From: Clostridiales bacterium
GTDB lineage: Bacteria > Bacillota > Clostridia > Oscillospirales > Oscillospiraceae
Assembly: GCA_004557075.1 (NCBI GenBank)
Contig: SFEX01000018.1
Coordinates: 1-58,191, forward strand
Direction of reading: 5' to 3'
Length of the DNA: 58,191 nt
Shown here: in pieces, positions 24,347 to 32,674 of the stretch
Layout of the letters: the number at the start of each line of letters is the position of its first letter
Numbering within the stretch: the stretch's first letter is position 1
The notes under the pieces: model-generated
The model's database searches: none
What the model saw: the letters and a program-made list of their open reading frames with translations, nothing else
What the model was told of the DNA's origin: nothing
Position numbers and translations under genes: made by a program

Positions 24347-25033
24347 TCAGTTCTTCTCAAAAAACAGCTTGGAGAGGGTCATAGGATCGACATACTCTCC
24401 ATCCTTGTATACGCGCATGTTGCCGGATGCTATCTCGTCAATGAGCATGACAGAGCCGTCAGCGTCGTAGCCAAACTCAAACTTGATGTCGTAGAGTACA
24501 AGACCCTTCTCAAGCAGGTCGTCCGCTACGATCTTGGTGATCTTCTGGGTCATGGCCTTGATGTCGTCGTACTGCTTGCCGCTCATAACGCCGAGGTCGA
24601 TAAGGCCGTCGCGGGTGACGAGGGGATCGCCCTTCTCGTCGTTTTTGAAGGTCGTCTCAACGTATGCGGGCAGGTCTGCGCCAAGCTCTATGTAATCGCT
24701 GTAGCGGCGGTAGAAGCTGCCGACTGCCTTGTGGCGGCAGATGACCTCAAGACCCTTGCCGAATACCTTTGCGGGGAGGACCTCCATGGTGGTGTTCTCA
24801 AGGTCGGCGGAGACATAGTGGGTCTTTATTCCGGCGGCGTTTATCTTCTCAAAGAAATATATGGACATACGGAGATTTACATCGCCCACGCCCTCGATGG
24901 TCAGGCCGACGGAGTTTTCGCCCGGGTCAAACACGCCGTCCTTGCCGGTGCAGTCGTCCTTGAACTTGAGCAGGTAGTTTCCGTTTTCCAGTGCGTAAAC
25001 GTTCTTTGTCTTTCCGGTGTAAACGAGTTCCAT
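24347..25033 (-). CDS. purC: SAICAR synthetase (228 aa)
   Basis: Joins CAIR and aspartate with ATP to give SAICAR. The N-terminal KTKNVYALENGNYLLKFKDD, DVNLRMSIYFFEKINAAGIKTHYVS, RRYSDYIELG and the C-terminal DIKFEFGYDADGSVMLIDEI with SGNMRVYKDG are clear family motifs. Length is typical of the short bacterial form. It lies between purE and purF, 15 bp after purE, with AAGGAG at the start. Confidence 0.97.
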   Translation of the reverse strand: MELVYTGKTKNVYALENGNYLLKFKDDCTGKDGVFDPGENSVGLTIEGVGDVNLRMSIYFFEKINAAGIKTHYVSADLENTTMEVLPAKVFGKGLEVICRHKAVGSFYRRYSDYIELGADLPAYVETTFKNDEKGDPLVTRDGLIDLGVMSGKQYDDIKAMTQKITKIVADDLLEKGLVLYDIKFEFGYDADGSVMLIDEIASGNMRVYKDGEYVDPMTLSKLFFEKN

Positions 25034-25048
25034 GATAAAATCTCCTTT

Positions 25049-25546
25049 TTATTTATTGTTAATTTCTTTGGATAGCTTTTCATCCTTGGCAAGGACCGCC
25101 GCCCTGCCCTCGGCACGCTTTGCATCGAGCTTTTTGGCAAGCTCGGCGTCTTCTACCGCCAAAATCTGGGCGGCAAGCAGAGCGGCATTGACAGCCCCGT
25201 CGATCGCTACAGTCGCCACGGGTATACCGGAGGGCATCTGCACGGTGGACAGAAGGGCGTCAATGCCGTCAAGATATTTTGATTTGCAGGGTATCCCTAT
25301 AACGGGAAGGGTTGTGTTTGCGGCTATGGCGCCTGCAAGGTGCGCTGCCATGCCTGCGGCGGCGATTATAGCGCCGAAGCCGTTTTCGCGGGCGTGCAGC
25401 GCAAAATCGCGCGCCTCGTCGGGCGTTCTGTGCGCCGAATAGACGTGCACCTCGCAAGGCACGCCAAGCTCATTTAGCGTGTCGATCGCTTTTTTGACCA
25501 CGGGCAGGTCGCTGTCGCTGCCCATGACGATTCCAATCTTTTTCAT
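25049..25546 (-). CDS. purE: N5-carboxyaminoimidazole ribonucleotide mutase (165 aa)
   Basis: Moves carboxyl on the imidazole ring to give CAIR. GIVMGSDSDLPVVKKAIDTL with the nucleotide-binding SDSD, YSAHRTPDEARDFA with the catalytic His, AAAGMAAHLAGAIAANTTLPVIGIP and LSTVQMPSGIPVATVAI are all present. The start was set at the second ATG (25546), which stands six bases from GGAGG; the ATG just before it is too close. It is the first gene behind the ZTP riboswitch. No purK is seen in the window. Confidence 0.96.
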   Translation of the reverse strand: MKKIGIVMGSDSDLPVVKKAIDTLNELGVPCEVHVYSAHRTPDEARDFALHARENGFGAIIAAAGMAAHLAGAIAANTTLPVIGIPCKSKYLDGIDALLSTVQMPSGIPVATVAIDGAVNAALLAAQILAVEDAELAKKLDAKRAEGRAAVLAKDEKLSKEINNK

Positions 25547-25589
25547 CATGCTCCTCCTCAATAATGCGTCGAGATCGGAAAGCCGCCGC

Positions 25590-25709
25590 AAAAAACTAAA
25601 GAGCGCACTTAGCTCATAAGACTAAGTGCACCCAGACGGTCGGCATTAAAACTGCTCGCCCCCTGTTTCCCCGTGGTGCTCCACGAAATTCCGTCAGTTG
25701 CAGGGAGTG
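25590..25709 (-). promoter_or_regulatory. ZTP riboswitch (pfl motif) with terminator, controlling the purine operon
   Basis: The minus strand carries CAACTGACGGAATTTCGTGG, a short hairpin GTGG-agca-CCAC, then GGGGAA, a linker and GCCGACCGTCTGGG. This is the conserved order of ZTP riboswitches, with two domains and CTGACGGA pairing to CCGTC-GGG. Directly after it GCACTTAG (minus-strand 5' arm) can pair with CTAAGTGC (25604-25628), followed by GCTCTTTAGTTTTTT, an intrinsic terminator as expression platform. ZTP or ZMP binding is expected to prevent termination. It ends about 44 bp before purE. Sensing of 10-formyl-THF shortage fits the operon's contents. Confidence 0.92.
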
Positions 25710-25724
25710 TTTGCTTTTGAGCCT

Positions 25725-25753
25725 ATTTAATTATAATTTATCGGCTTTGTCAA
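25725..25753 (-). promoter_or_regulatory. Promoter of the purine operon
   Basis: Minus strand: TTGACA (25748-25753), 17 bp, then TTAAAT (25725-25730). A consensus TATAAT lies within the spacer only 12 bp from the -35, so TTAAAT is the better-spaced -10. Transcription would start just upstream of the riboswitch. Confidence 0.65.
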
Positions 25754-25824
25754 CGGATTCCGCGCATTTTTCAATTATTTAACGATTTGCAATAAAAACG
25801 GGCAAAACCCGACGAAATTTTTGT

Positions 25825-25844
25825 CTGTCAGGTATAGTTGACAG
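25825..25844. promoter_or_regulatory. Palindrome between the pur and pyr operons
   Basis: CTGTCA and TGACAG form a perfect 6-bp inverted repeat around an 8-bp AT-rich centre that contains TATAGT. It could be an operator overlapping a pyr promoter -10. The surrounding 25754-25872 contains no gene; a small CGGG-CAAAA-CCCG hairpin lies at about 25799-25812. Confidence 0.35.
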
Positions 25845-25872
25845 GGGCTCTTAATTTTTAAGTCGGTACGAG

Positions 25873-25971
25873 ATGCCGGCAAGATTGCTTATATATGCCG
25901 TGCGGGTCAAATGCACCCTCACGCGCGCCCCGCTGTCTTGCCGTGCCCGGCAAGATTTTTTTGTGAGGTGA
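25873..25971 (+). CDS. Possible 32-aa leader peptide of the pyr operon
   Basis: An open frame starts at ATG 25873 (MPARLLIYAVRVK, continuing CTLTRAPLSCRARQDFF) and ends TGA at 25971, five bases before the pyrC start. It runs straight through the terminator hairpin at 25937-25962. This is the same arrangement as the pyrL leader ahead of E. coli pyrBI. Only a weak GAG precedes the ATG, so translation is uncertain. Another frame could be chance. Confidence 0.3.
   Translation: MPARLLIYAVRVKCTLTRAPLSCRARQDFFVR
25875..25962 (+). promoter_or_regulatory. Transcription attenuator ahead of pyrC
   Basis: Terminator: CTTGCCG (25937-25943) pairs with CGGCAAG (25948-25954) around UGCC, then A and seven T. 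The upstream segment 25877-25883 is also CGGCAAG, identical to the 3' arm, so it can pair with the 5' arm instead and act as antiterminator. Between them CGTG-C-GGGT/ACCC-T-CACG (25899-25923) forms a further hairpin. I see no AGAGAGG-type PyrR-binding loop. The control signal is unknown. Confidence 0.7.
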
Positions 25972-25976
25972 GATGT

Positions 25977-27170
25977 ATGAGCAAGATAACATTCTTCACA
26001 GATAATTCGATCTCGCTGTCAGACTTTGGCTTCGTGCCCTCCGATTCATGTGAATATGCTGTTTTTCCCGGCTTTTGTGATGTGCATGTGCATTTCAGAG
26101 AGCCGGGATTTTCATATAAGGAGACTATTGCGACAGGCTCCGCAGCAGCCGCCGCCGGAGGCTATACAACAGTTTGCACGATGCCGAATTTAAACCCCGT
26201 ACCGGACAGCGTGCAAAACCTTGAGCGCCAGCTCGAGCTTATCCGCGCCGGGGCGAGCATTCAGGTTATCCCCTACGGCGCGATAAGCCGGGGCGAAAAC
26301 GGCGAAAAGCTTTCGGATATGGAGGGCATGGCGGACGCTGTCTGCGCGTTTTCCGACGACGGCCGGGGCGTGCAGAGCGAAGCGCTCATGCGCGACGCTA
26401 TGCTCAAGGCGCGCTCTCTCGGGAAAATCATCGCCGCCCACTGCGAGGATAACAGCCGGCTTTTCGGCGGATATATCCACGACGGCGCATACGCGGCCCG
26501 ACACGGGCATAGGGGGATATCCTCGGCCAGCGAGTATAAGCAGATAGAGCGCGATTTGCGCCTTGCCGCCGAGACCGGCTGCGCCTACCACGTCTGCCAT
26601 ATCTCAACAAAAGAGAGCGTTGAGCTTATACGCCGAGCCAAGGCCGCCGGGCTTGATGTTAGCTGCGAGACGGCGCCGCATTATCTCGTGCTCTGCGATG
26701 ACGATCTGCAAGAGGACGGCAGATTCAAGATGAACCCGCCCCTGCGCTCAAGAGACGACCGCGCCGCGCTTATCGAGGGCATACGCGACGGCACGATAGA
26801 CATGATAGCAACAGACCACGCGCCGCACTCACGCGAGGAGAAATCCCACGGGCTTGAGAAAAGTCTGATGGGCGTTGTCGGACTTGAGACGGCGTTTCCC
26901 GTGCTGTACACGGAGCTTGTGCAAAAGGGCGTTATAAGCCTTGAAAAGCTCGTGCAGCTCATGAGCCTTGCTCCGCGCCGCCGCTTCGGGCTTGCGCCAA
27001 ACGGCTTTACGGTGTTTGAGCTCGGCAAAGAGCATGATATAGACCCCACGCGCTTTAAAAGCATGGGCAGGGCAACTCCGTTCGACGGGCGCAGAGTGCT
27101 TGCAAGATGCGTCCTGACGGTATCGGAGAGCAAAACAGTATACAATATTCCGGAGGATAAAAAGCAATGA
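25977..27170 (+). CDS. pyrC: Dihydroorotase (397 aa)
   Basis: Zinc amidohydrolase that closes carbamoyl-aspartate to dihydroorotate. The metal motif FCDVHVHFREPG, MPNLNPVPDS, later His residues (AAHCEDNS, HVCHISTKES) and the IATDHAPHSREEK Asp are present, so it should be active. Class I type by the HVHFREPG motif. The start was set at ATG 25977, which has GAGGTGAG upstream and lies after the attenuator; an upstream in-frame start would cross the terminator. The stop overlaps carB by ATGA. Confidence 0.96.
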   Translation: MSKITFFTDNSISLSDFGFVPSDSCEYAVFPGFCDVHVHFREPGFSYKETIATGSAAAAAGGYTTVCTMPNLNPVPDSVQNLERQLELIRAGASIQVIPYGAISRGENGEKLSDMEGMADAVCAFSDDGRGVQSEALMRDAMLKARSLGKIIAAHCEDNSRLFGGYIHDGAYAARHGHRGISSASEYKQIERDLRLAAETGCAYHVCHISTKESVELIRRAKAAGLDVSCETAPHYLVLCDDDLQEDGRFKMNPPLRSRDDRAALIEGIRDGTIDMIATDHAPHSREEKSHGLEKSLMGVVGLETAFPVLYTELVQKGVISLEKLVQLMSLAPRRRFGLAPNGFTVFELGKEHDIDPTRFKSMGRATPFDGRRVLARCVLTVSESKTVYNIPEDKKQ

Positions 27171-30100
27171 AAAGAACGGACATCAAAAAGGTAATGATAA
27201 TCGGCTCCGGCCCCATCGTCATCGGCCAGGCCGCCGAGTTTGACTATGCCGGTACTCAGGCATGCCTTGCCTTGAAGGAGGAGGGCTACGAGGTGCTTCT
27301 GTGCAACTCAAACCCCGCGACGATAATGACCGACACCACCATAGCCGACAAGGTATATATGGAGCCGCTCACGCTTGAATATATTGCAAAAATACTGCGC
27401 TATGAGCGCCCGGACGCGATAATCCCCGGCATCGGCGGCCAGACAGGTCTTAACATGGCGATGCAGCTTGAGAAAAAGGGAATACTGCGCGAGTGTCAGG
27501 TGGAGCTTTTGGGCACCTCCAGCCGCAGCATAGAGATGGCCGAGGACAGGGAGCTTTTCAAGGAGCTGTGCCAGAGCATAGGCGAGCCGACGATACCGTC
27601 GGAGATAACCTATTCCGTCGATGAGGCAAAGGCTGCGGCGGAACGCATCGGCTACCCCGTCGTGCTGCGCCCGGCGTTTACCTTAGGCGGCACAGGCGGC
27701 GGTTTTGCAAACGACGAGGCCGAGCTTGAGGAGATAGGACACAACGCGTTCACTCTCTCCCCGGTGCATCAGGTGCTTGTTGAAAAGAGCGTCAAGGGCT
27801 TCAAGGAGATAGAGTTTGAAATGATGCGCGACGGCGAGGACAAGGTCATCACCATCTGCGGCATGGAAAACGTGGACCCCGTCGGCGTACACACGGGCGA
27901 CAGCATCGTTGTCGCGCCCATCATGACCCTGAACGATCATGACCTTAATATGCTAAACGACAGCGCCATACGCCTCATCCGCGCCCTGCAAATCGAGGGT
28001 GGCTGCAATGTGCAGTTTGCGCTCAATCCCGAAAGCTCGGAGTATTATCTCATCGAGGTAAACCCCCGTGTGTCGCGCTCCTCGGCTTTAGCGTCCAAGG
28101 CCAGCGGCTACCCCATAGCCAAGGTCACGGCGAAAATCGCCGTAGGCATGAGCCTTGACGAGATAGCCATTGCCAACACCACCGCCGCAACCGCACCTGT
28201 GCTCGACTACGTCGTCGCGAAGCTGCCGCGCTTCCCCTTCGATAAGTTCGCCACGGCATCAAATGACCTCGGCACTCAGATGAAGGCCACGGGCGAGGTT
28301 ATGGGTATAGGCTCAAACCTTGAGGAGTGCATGCTCAAGGCCGTGCGCTCGCTCGAGATCGGCGCCTGCCACTTCCGGCTTGCAAAGTTTGACGATATGA
28401 GCGAATCAGAGCTCATGGAGTATATAAGCCGCTTCAGGGACGACAATATATTTGCGATAGCCCAGCTCCTGCGCCTCGGTACGGATGTTGAGACGATACA
28501 CGACGTGACGAAGATAACCTCCTACTTCCTCGAGTCTGTCAAGAAGATAGTGGACATGGAGAGCGTAGTCGCCGCCGCGCCCTTTGACATTGAGATCCTT
28601 ACCGAAGCAAAGAAAATGGGCTTTGGCGATAAGTATATCGCCTCGCTCTGGAATGCCGACGAGACGGCTGTATTCAACTTCCGCCGCGAAAACGGCCTGA
28701 TGCCGGTCTACCGCATGGCCGATACCCTGCACACGGGCGCGTATATCCCGTATTTCTACTCATCCTATACGGGTGAAAACCGCTCCGTCGTAACCGACAG
28801 GGAGAAGATAATCGTCCTCGGCGCGGGACCGATACGCATAGGTCAGGGCGTTGAGTTTGACTACTCGAGCGTTCACGCCGTCATGACGATAAAAAAAGCC
28901 GGCTACGAGGCCATAATCATAAACAACAATCCCGAGACGGTATCGACCGACTACACCTGCTCGGACAAGCTGTATTTCGAGCCGCTCACGCCCGAGGATG
29001 TGTCTAATATCATAGCGACGGAAAAGCCCATCGGCGTTATAGCGTCCTTAGGCGGCCAGACGGCGATAAACCTTGCCGAGCCTCTGCATAAGCGCGGGGT
29101 GAAGATCATCGGCACCGACTGCGAGGCGATAGACAGGGCGGAAAACCGCGACCTGTTTGAAAAGCTGCTTGAGGAGCTGCATATCCCCCAGCCGCGCGGC
29201 AGCGCCGTCACGAACGTCGAGGACGGCGTGAAAGCGGCGGCGGAGATCGGCTACCCCGTTTTGGTCAGACCGAGCTTCGTGCTCGGCGGCAGGGCTATGC
29301 AGATAGTCGCAAACGAGGAGCAGCTTCGCCAGTACCTCAGGACTGCCGTCGATATCGACAGCGACCGTCCGGTGCTTGTCGATAAATATGTCGAAGGGCG
29401 CGAGGTCGAGGTCGACGCCGTTTGCGACGGCACCGACGTGTTCGTGCCGGGAATCATGGAGCTTGTCGAGCGCACGGGCGTTCACTCCGGCGACTCTATA
29501 AGCGTCTACCCCAGCTTCTCGCTCAACTGGAACGTGCGCAGCACAATTTTGGAATACACCCGCCGTTTAGGACTTGGCATAGGCATAAAGGGACTTTACA
29601 ACATTCAGTTTATCGTCGATAAGAGCAACAATGTGTACATCATCGAGGTAAACCCGCGCTCGTCGCGCACAGTGCCCTTCCTGTCGAAATCCACAGGCTA
29701 CAGCCTTGCCGATATCGGCACCATGGTCATTCTTGGCAAGAGCCTCAGAGAGCAGGGGATAAACACGCCCTATCCCGGCGACAAGGAAAAGTGGTATGTC
29801 AAGGTTCCCGCGTTCTCGTTCTCGAAGCTCAGGGGTATGGACGCCTACCTGTCTCCGGAGATGAAATCCACCGGCGAGGCCATAGGCTACGACAAAAAGC
29901 TAAACCGCGCTCTGTACAAGGCTTTGCAGGCCTCCGGAATGCAGGTCGTAAACTACGGTACGCTCTTTGCGACCATTGCAGACAAGGATAAGGAGGAGTC
30001 ACTGCCGCTTATCCGACGCTTCTATAATCTCGGCTTCAATATCGAGGCCACGAGCGGCACGGCCGCGTTCCTGAAAATGCACGGCATCCGCACCAGAGTG

Positions 30101-30337
30101 CGCAAAAAGCTCTCCGAGGGCAGCAGCGAGATAATCGACTCCATACGTCAGGGGCATATAAGCTATGTGCTCAACACCAGAGACTACAGCTCCGTTTCAT
30201 CCGCCTCCGACGGACTGGAGATCCGCCGCTGCGCAACCGAAAATGGCGTTACGATATTCACCTCCCTTGACACCGTCCGCGTGCTGCTGGATGTGCTCGA
30301 GGAGATAACGATGGAGATATCCACGATAGATTCATGA
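27167..30337 (+). CDS. carB: Carbamoyl-phosphate synthase large subunit (1056 aa)
   Basis: Makes carbamoyl phosphate from bicarbonate, ammonia and two ATP. Two homologous ATP-grasp halves are visible: VMIIGSGPIVIGQAAEFDYA opens the first and IIVLGAGPIRIGQGVEFDYS the second (about residue 545). Each has ATP-grasp blocks (RPAFTLGGTGGGF; RPSFVLGGRAMQI) and NPR motifs (IEVNPRVSRSSALASK; IEVNPRSSRTVPFLSK). A C-terminal MGS-like allosteric region follows (about 930-1056). Length is normal. The glutaminase partner carA is not found here, so it must be encoded elsewhere. Confidence 0.97.
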   Translation: MKRTDIKKVMIIGSGPIVIGQAAEFDYAGTQACLALKEEGYEVLLCNSNPATIMTDTTIADKVYMEPLTLEYIAKILRYERPDAIIPGIGGQTGLNMAMQLEKKGILRECQVELLGTSSRSIEMAEDRELFKELCQSIGEPTIPSEITYSVDEAKAAAERIGYPVVLRPAFTLGGTGGGFANDEAELEEIGHNAFTLSPVHQVLVEKSVKGFKEIEFEMMRDGEDKVITICGMENVDPVGVHTGDSIVVAPIMTLNDHDLNMLNDSAIRLIRALQIEGGCNVQFALNPESSEYYLIEVNPRVSRSSALASKASGYPIAKVTAKIAVGMSLDEIAIANTTAATAPVLDYVVAKLPRFPFDKFATASNDLGTQMKATGEVMGIGSNLEECMLKAVRSLEIGACHFRLAKFDDMSESELMEYISRFRDDNIFAIAQLLRLGTDVETIHDVTKITSYFLESVKKIVDMESVVAAAPFDIEILTEAKKMGFGDKYIASLWNADETAVFNFRRENGLMPVYRMADTLHTGAYIPYFYSSYTGENRSVVTDREKIIVLGAGPIRIGQGVEFDYSSVHAVMTIKKAGYEAIIINNNPETVSTDYTCSDKLYFEPLTPEDVSNIIATEKPIGVIASLGGQTAINLAEPLHKRGVKIIGTDCEAIDRAENRDLFEKLLEELHIPQPRGSAVTNVEDGVKAAAEIGYPVLVRPSFVLGGRAMQIVANEEQLRQYLRTAVDIDSDRPVLVDKYVEGREVEVDAVCDGTDVFVPGIMELVERTGVHSGDSISVYPSFSLNWNVRSTILEYTRRLGLGIGIKGLYNIQFIVDKSNNVYIIEVNPRSSRTVPFLSKSTGYSLADIGTMVILGKSLREQGINTPYPGDKEKWYVKVPAFSFSKLRGMDAYLSPEMKSTGEAIGYDKKLNRALYKALQASGMQVVNYGTLFATIADKDKEESLPLIRRFYNLGFNIEATSGTAAFLKMHGIRTRVRKKLSEGSSEIIDSIRQGHISYVLNTRDYSSVSSASDGLEIRRCATENGVTIFTSLDTVRVLLDVLEEITMEISTIDS

Positions 30338-31074
30338 AGGAAGTCTTATTTACCGTAAAAGAAAATGCCGCCATAGCGCCGGGCGTTTTTAAAATGCGCC
30401 TTGAGGGCGATACATCAGCCGTCACAAGGCCGGGACAGTTTGTGAGCATAAGCGTCGAGAGCTTTTTCCTGCGCCGTCCGTTTTCGGTGTGCGACAGGGA
30501 TAGGGGAAGCCTTACGGTGTGCTACCGCGTCACGGGAGGCGGAACGGAGAAAATGAGCTCTTTAGGGCGCGGCGAGCGCCTGAGCGCCCTGACCGGCCTC
30601 GGCAACGGCTTTGACACGGAAAAAGCCGGCGACAGACCGCTGCTCATAGGCGGCGGCATGGGCGCAACGCCGCTGCTGTATCTCGCCAGAGCGCTTGTAG
30701 CTGAGGGCAAAAGCGTCACGGCGGTGCTGGGCTTTAAAACCAAAGCCGAGAGTATACTTATCTCCGAGCTTGAAAAGGCCGGCGCGAGAGTGCTCGTCTG
30801 CACCGAGGATGGCTCCCTTGGCGAAAAGGGGATTGTGACGGAGCTTATGGCGCGCACAGACTACAGCTATTTTTACGCCTGCGGCCCCGAGGCAATGCTC
30901 AGAGCCGTGGAGAAATCAGCCGTCAGCGGCGGCGAAATGTCGCTTGAAGCAGCGCTCGGCTGCGGCTTCGGCGCGTGCATGGGATGCAGCATCGAGACGA
31001 TATCCGGCGCAAAGCGCGTGTGCAGGGACGGACCTGTGTTTGAAAGGGGAGAAGTGATATGGACACAAAAGTGA
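30334..31074 (+). CDS. pyrK: Dihydroorotate dehydrogenase electron transfer subunit (246 aa)
   Basis: Iron-sulfur flavoprotein that passes electrons from PyrD to NAD+. An FAD-binding segment FFLRRPFSVCD, a nucleotide-binding region LLIGGGMGATPLLYLARAL and a C-terminal [2Fe-2S] site GCGFGACMGCSIE plus downstream Cys (RVCRDGP) are visible. Length is typical. It overlaps carB by ATGA and pyrD by 16 bp. Presence of pyrK defines the partner PyrD as class 1B. Confidence 0.95.
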   Translation: MKEVLFTVKENAAIAPGVFKMRLEGDTSAVTRPGQFVSISVESFFLRRPFSVCDRDRGSLTVCYRVTGGGTEKMSSLGRGERLSALTGLGNGFDTEKAGDRPLLIGGGMGATPLLYLARALVAEGKSVTAVLGFKTKAESILISELEKAGARVLVCTEDGSLGEKGIVTELMARTDYSYFYACGPEAMLRAVEKSAVSGGEMSLEAALGCGFGACMGCSIETISGAKRVCRDGPVFERGEVIWTQK

Positions 31075-31973
31075 GCCTGTCCGGCCTTACGCTTTCAAAC
31101 CCCGTCATTCCCGCCTCCGGCACCTTCGGCTACGGCAGGGAGTTTGCGGAGCTTTACGATATAAACTGCCTCGGCTCGTTTGCGTTCAAGGGAACGACGC
31201 TCTCACCCCGTTTCGGAAATCCCCAGCCGAGGATAGCCGAATGCTGCGGCGGGATGCTAAACGCCGTCGGGCTGCAAAACCCCGGCATCGACCATGTCAT
31301 AGCGCATGAATTGCAGGAGATAAAGACATATTTTCAAAAGCCCGTCATCGCCAACGTCAGCGGCTTTTCGATAGACGAGTATGTTGCCTGCTGCTCAAAG
31401 CTCGATGACTGCGATAACGTAGGTATAATCGAGGTAAACATTAGCTGCCCGAACGTGCATAACGGCGGCATGAGCTTTGGAACGCAGCCTGAGTCGGCAT
31501 CAGAGGTCACAAGAGCGGTAAAGTCGGTAACGAAAAAGCCCGTTTACATGAAGCTCAGCCCCAATGTAACGGATATTGTGAGCATAGCCCGAGCCTGCGA
31601 GAGCGCGGGAGCCGACGGCATAAGCATGATAAACACCCTCATGGGCATGAGGATAGATCTCAAAACCCGCTGTCCGGTGCTCGCGAACACAACGGGAGGG
31701 CTGTCCGGCCCTGCGGTGTTCCCCGTTGCGCTGCGTATGGTGTATCAGGTGTATGAGGCGGTGGACATCCCGATAATCGGCATGGGCGGGGTAAGCTCGG
31801 CCGGGGACGTGATAGAGATGATGCTCGCCGGAGCGAGCGCCGTGGGCATGGGAGCGGCAAATCTTAAAGACCCCTTTGCCTGCAAAAAAGCGGTCGAGGC
31901 TCTGCCGGAAGCCATGGAAAAGTATGAAATAAACAGTCTCAAAGACATTATAGGAGGTGCCCACCGTGGGTAA
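31059..31973 (+). CDS. pyrD: Dihydroorotate dehydrogenase, class 1B catalytic subunit (304 aa)
   Basis: FMN enzyme oxidising dihydroorotate to orotate. NPVIPASGTFGYGREF, FKGTTLSPRFGNP, NAVGLQNPGIDHVI and the catalytic-Cys segment VNISCPNVHNGGMSFG are present. FMN-phosphate binding residues lie in IIGMGGVSSAGDVIEMMLAGA. It pairs with the overlapping pyrK. Its end overlaps the pyrF start by 8 bp. Confidence 0.96.
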   Translation: MDTKVSLSGLTLSNPVIPASGTFGYGREFAELYDINCLGSFAFKGTTLSPRFGNPQPRIAECCGGMLNAVGLQNPGIDHVIAHELQEIKTYFQKPVIANVSGFSIDEYVACCSKLDDCDNVGIIEVNISCPNVHNGGMSFGTQPESASEVTRAVKSVTKKPVYMKLSPNVTDIVSIARACESAGADGISMINTLMGMRIDLKTRCPVLANTTGGLSGPAVFPVALRMVYQVYEAVDIPIIGMGGVSSAGDVIEMMLAGASAVGMGAANLKDPFACKKAVEALPEAMEKYEINSLKDIIGGAHRG

Positions 31974-32664
31974 GGACGTAATTGTTGCCTGCGATTTCGC
32001 AAGCCGGCAGCAGACAATGGAGTTTTTAGATAAATTTCAGGGCGCAAAGCCATTTGTGAAGATAGGCATGGAGCTTTTCTATGCCGAGGGGCCGCAGATA
32101 GTGCGGGATATCAAGGCGCGGGGACACAAAATTTTCCTCGATCTGAAGCTGCACGATATCCCCAACACCGTGATGAAGGCCATGCGCGTGCTGTCGGAGC
32201 TGGATGTTGATATGTGCAACGTCCACGCCGCCGGTACAAGGGCGATGATGGAGGCCGCGATCAAAGGTCTTACACGAGCCGACGGCAGCCGCCCGATGCT
32301 CATCGCCGTGACGCAGCTTACCTCCACCGATCAGGAGAGCATGGAGCGCGACCTGCTGATTGAAAGACCCATTGACGAGGTCGTGATGCACTACGCAAAG
32401 ACAGCCGCCGACGCCGGACTTGACGGCGTTGTGTGCTCGCCGCTCGAGGCGGGAAAGGTGCACTCGCACTGCGGGCAGGGCTTTGTGACGGTGACGCCCG
32501 GCGTGCGCTTTGCAGGCGGCGATACCGGCGATCAGAAGCGCGTTATGACCCCGGCTCAGGCAAAGAAAGCCGGCTCTGACTACATCGTCGTCGGCAGACC
32601 GATCACGGCGGCTCCCGACCCCGTTGCTGCGTATGAGCGCTGCGTTGTGGAATTTGTTGATTGA
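31966..32664 (+). CDS. pyrF: Orotidine-5'-phosphate decarboxylase (232 aa)
   Basis: Converts OMP to UMP. It begins MGKDVIVACDFAS and shows KIGMELFYAEG and the catalytic Lys/Asp motif FLDLKLHDIPNTV, with TPGVRF near the C-terminus. The start was set at GTG 31966, eight bases after AGGAGG; an upstream GTG at 31957 lies inside that ribosome site and cannot be used well. It follows pyrD with an 8 bp overlap. Confidence 0.95.
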   Translation: MGKDVIVACDFASRQQTMEFLDKFQGAKPFVKIGMELFYAEGPQIVRDIKARGHKIFLDLKLHDIPNTVMKAMRVLSELDVDMCNVHAAGTRAMMEAAIKGLTRADGSRPMLIAVTQLTSTDQESMERDLLIERPIDEVVMHYAKTAADAGLDGVVCSPLEAGKVHSHCGQGFVTVTPGVRFAGGDTGDQKRVMTPAQAKKAGSDYIVVGRPITAAPDPVAAYERCVVEFVD

Positions 32665-32674
32665 GGTGAAAGAT

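Noticed and set aside
25845..25976. A PyrR-binding RNA in the pyr leader
   Set aside because: I looked for the AGAGAGG-type loop with flanking stem and did not see it; the terminator and antiterminator alone do not identify the regulator.
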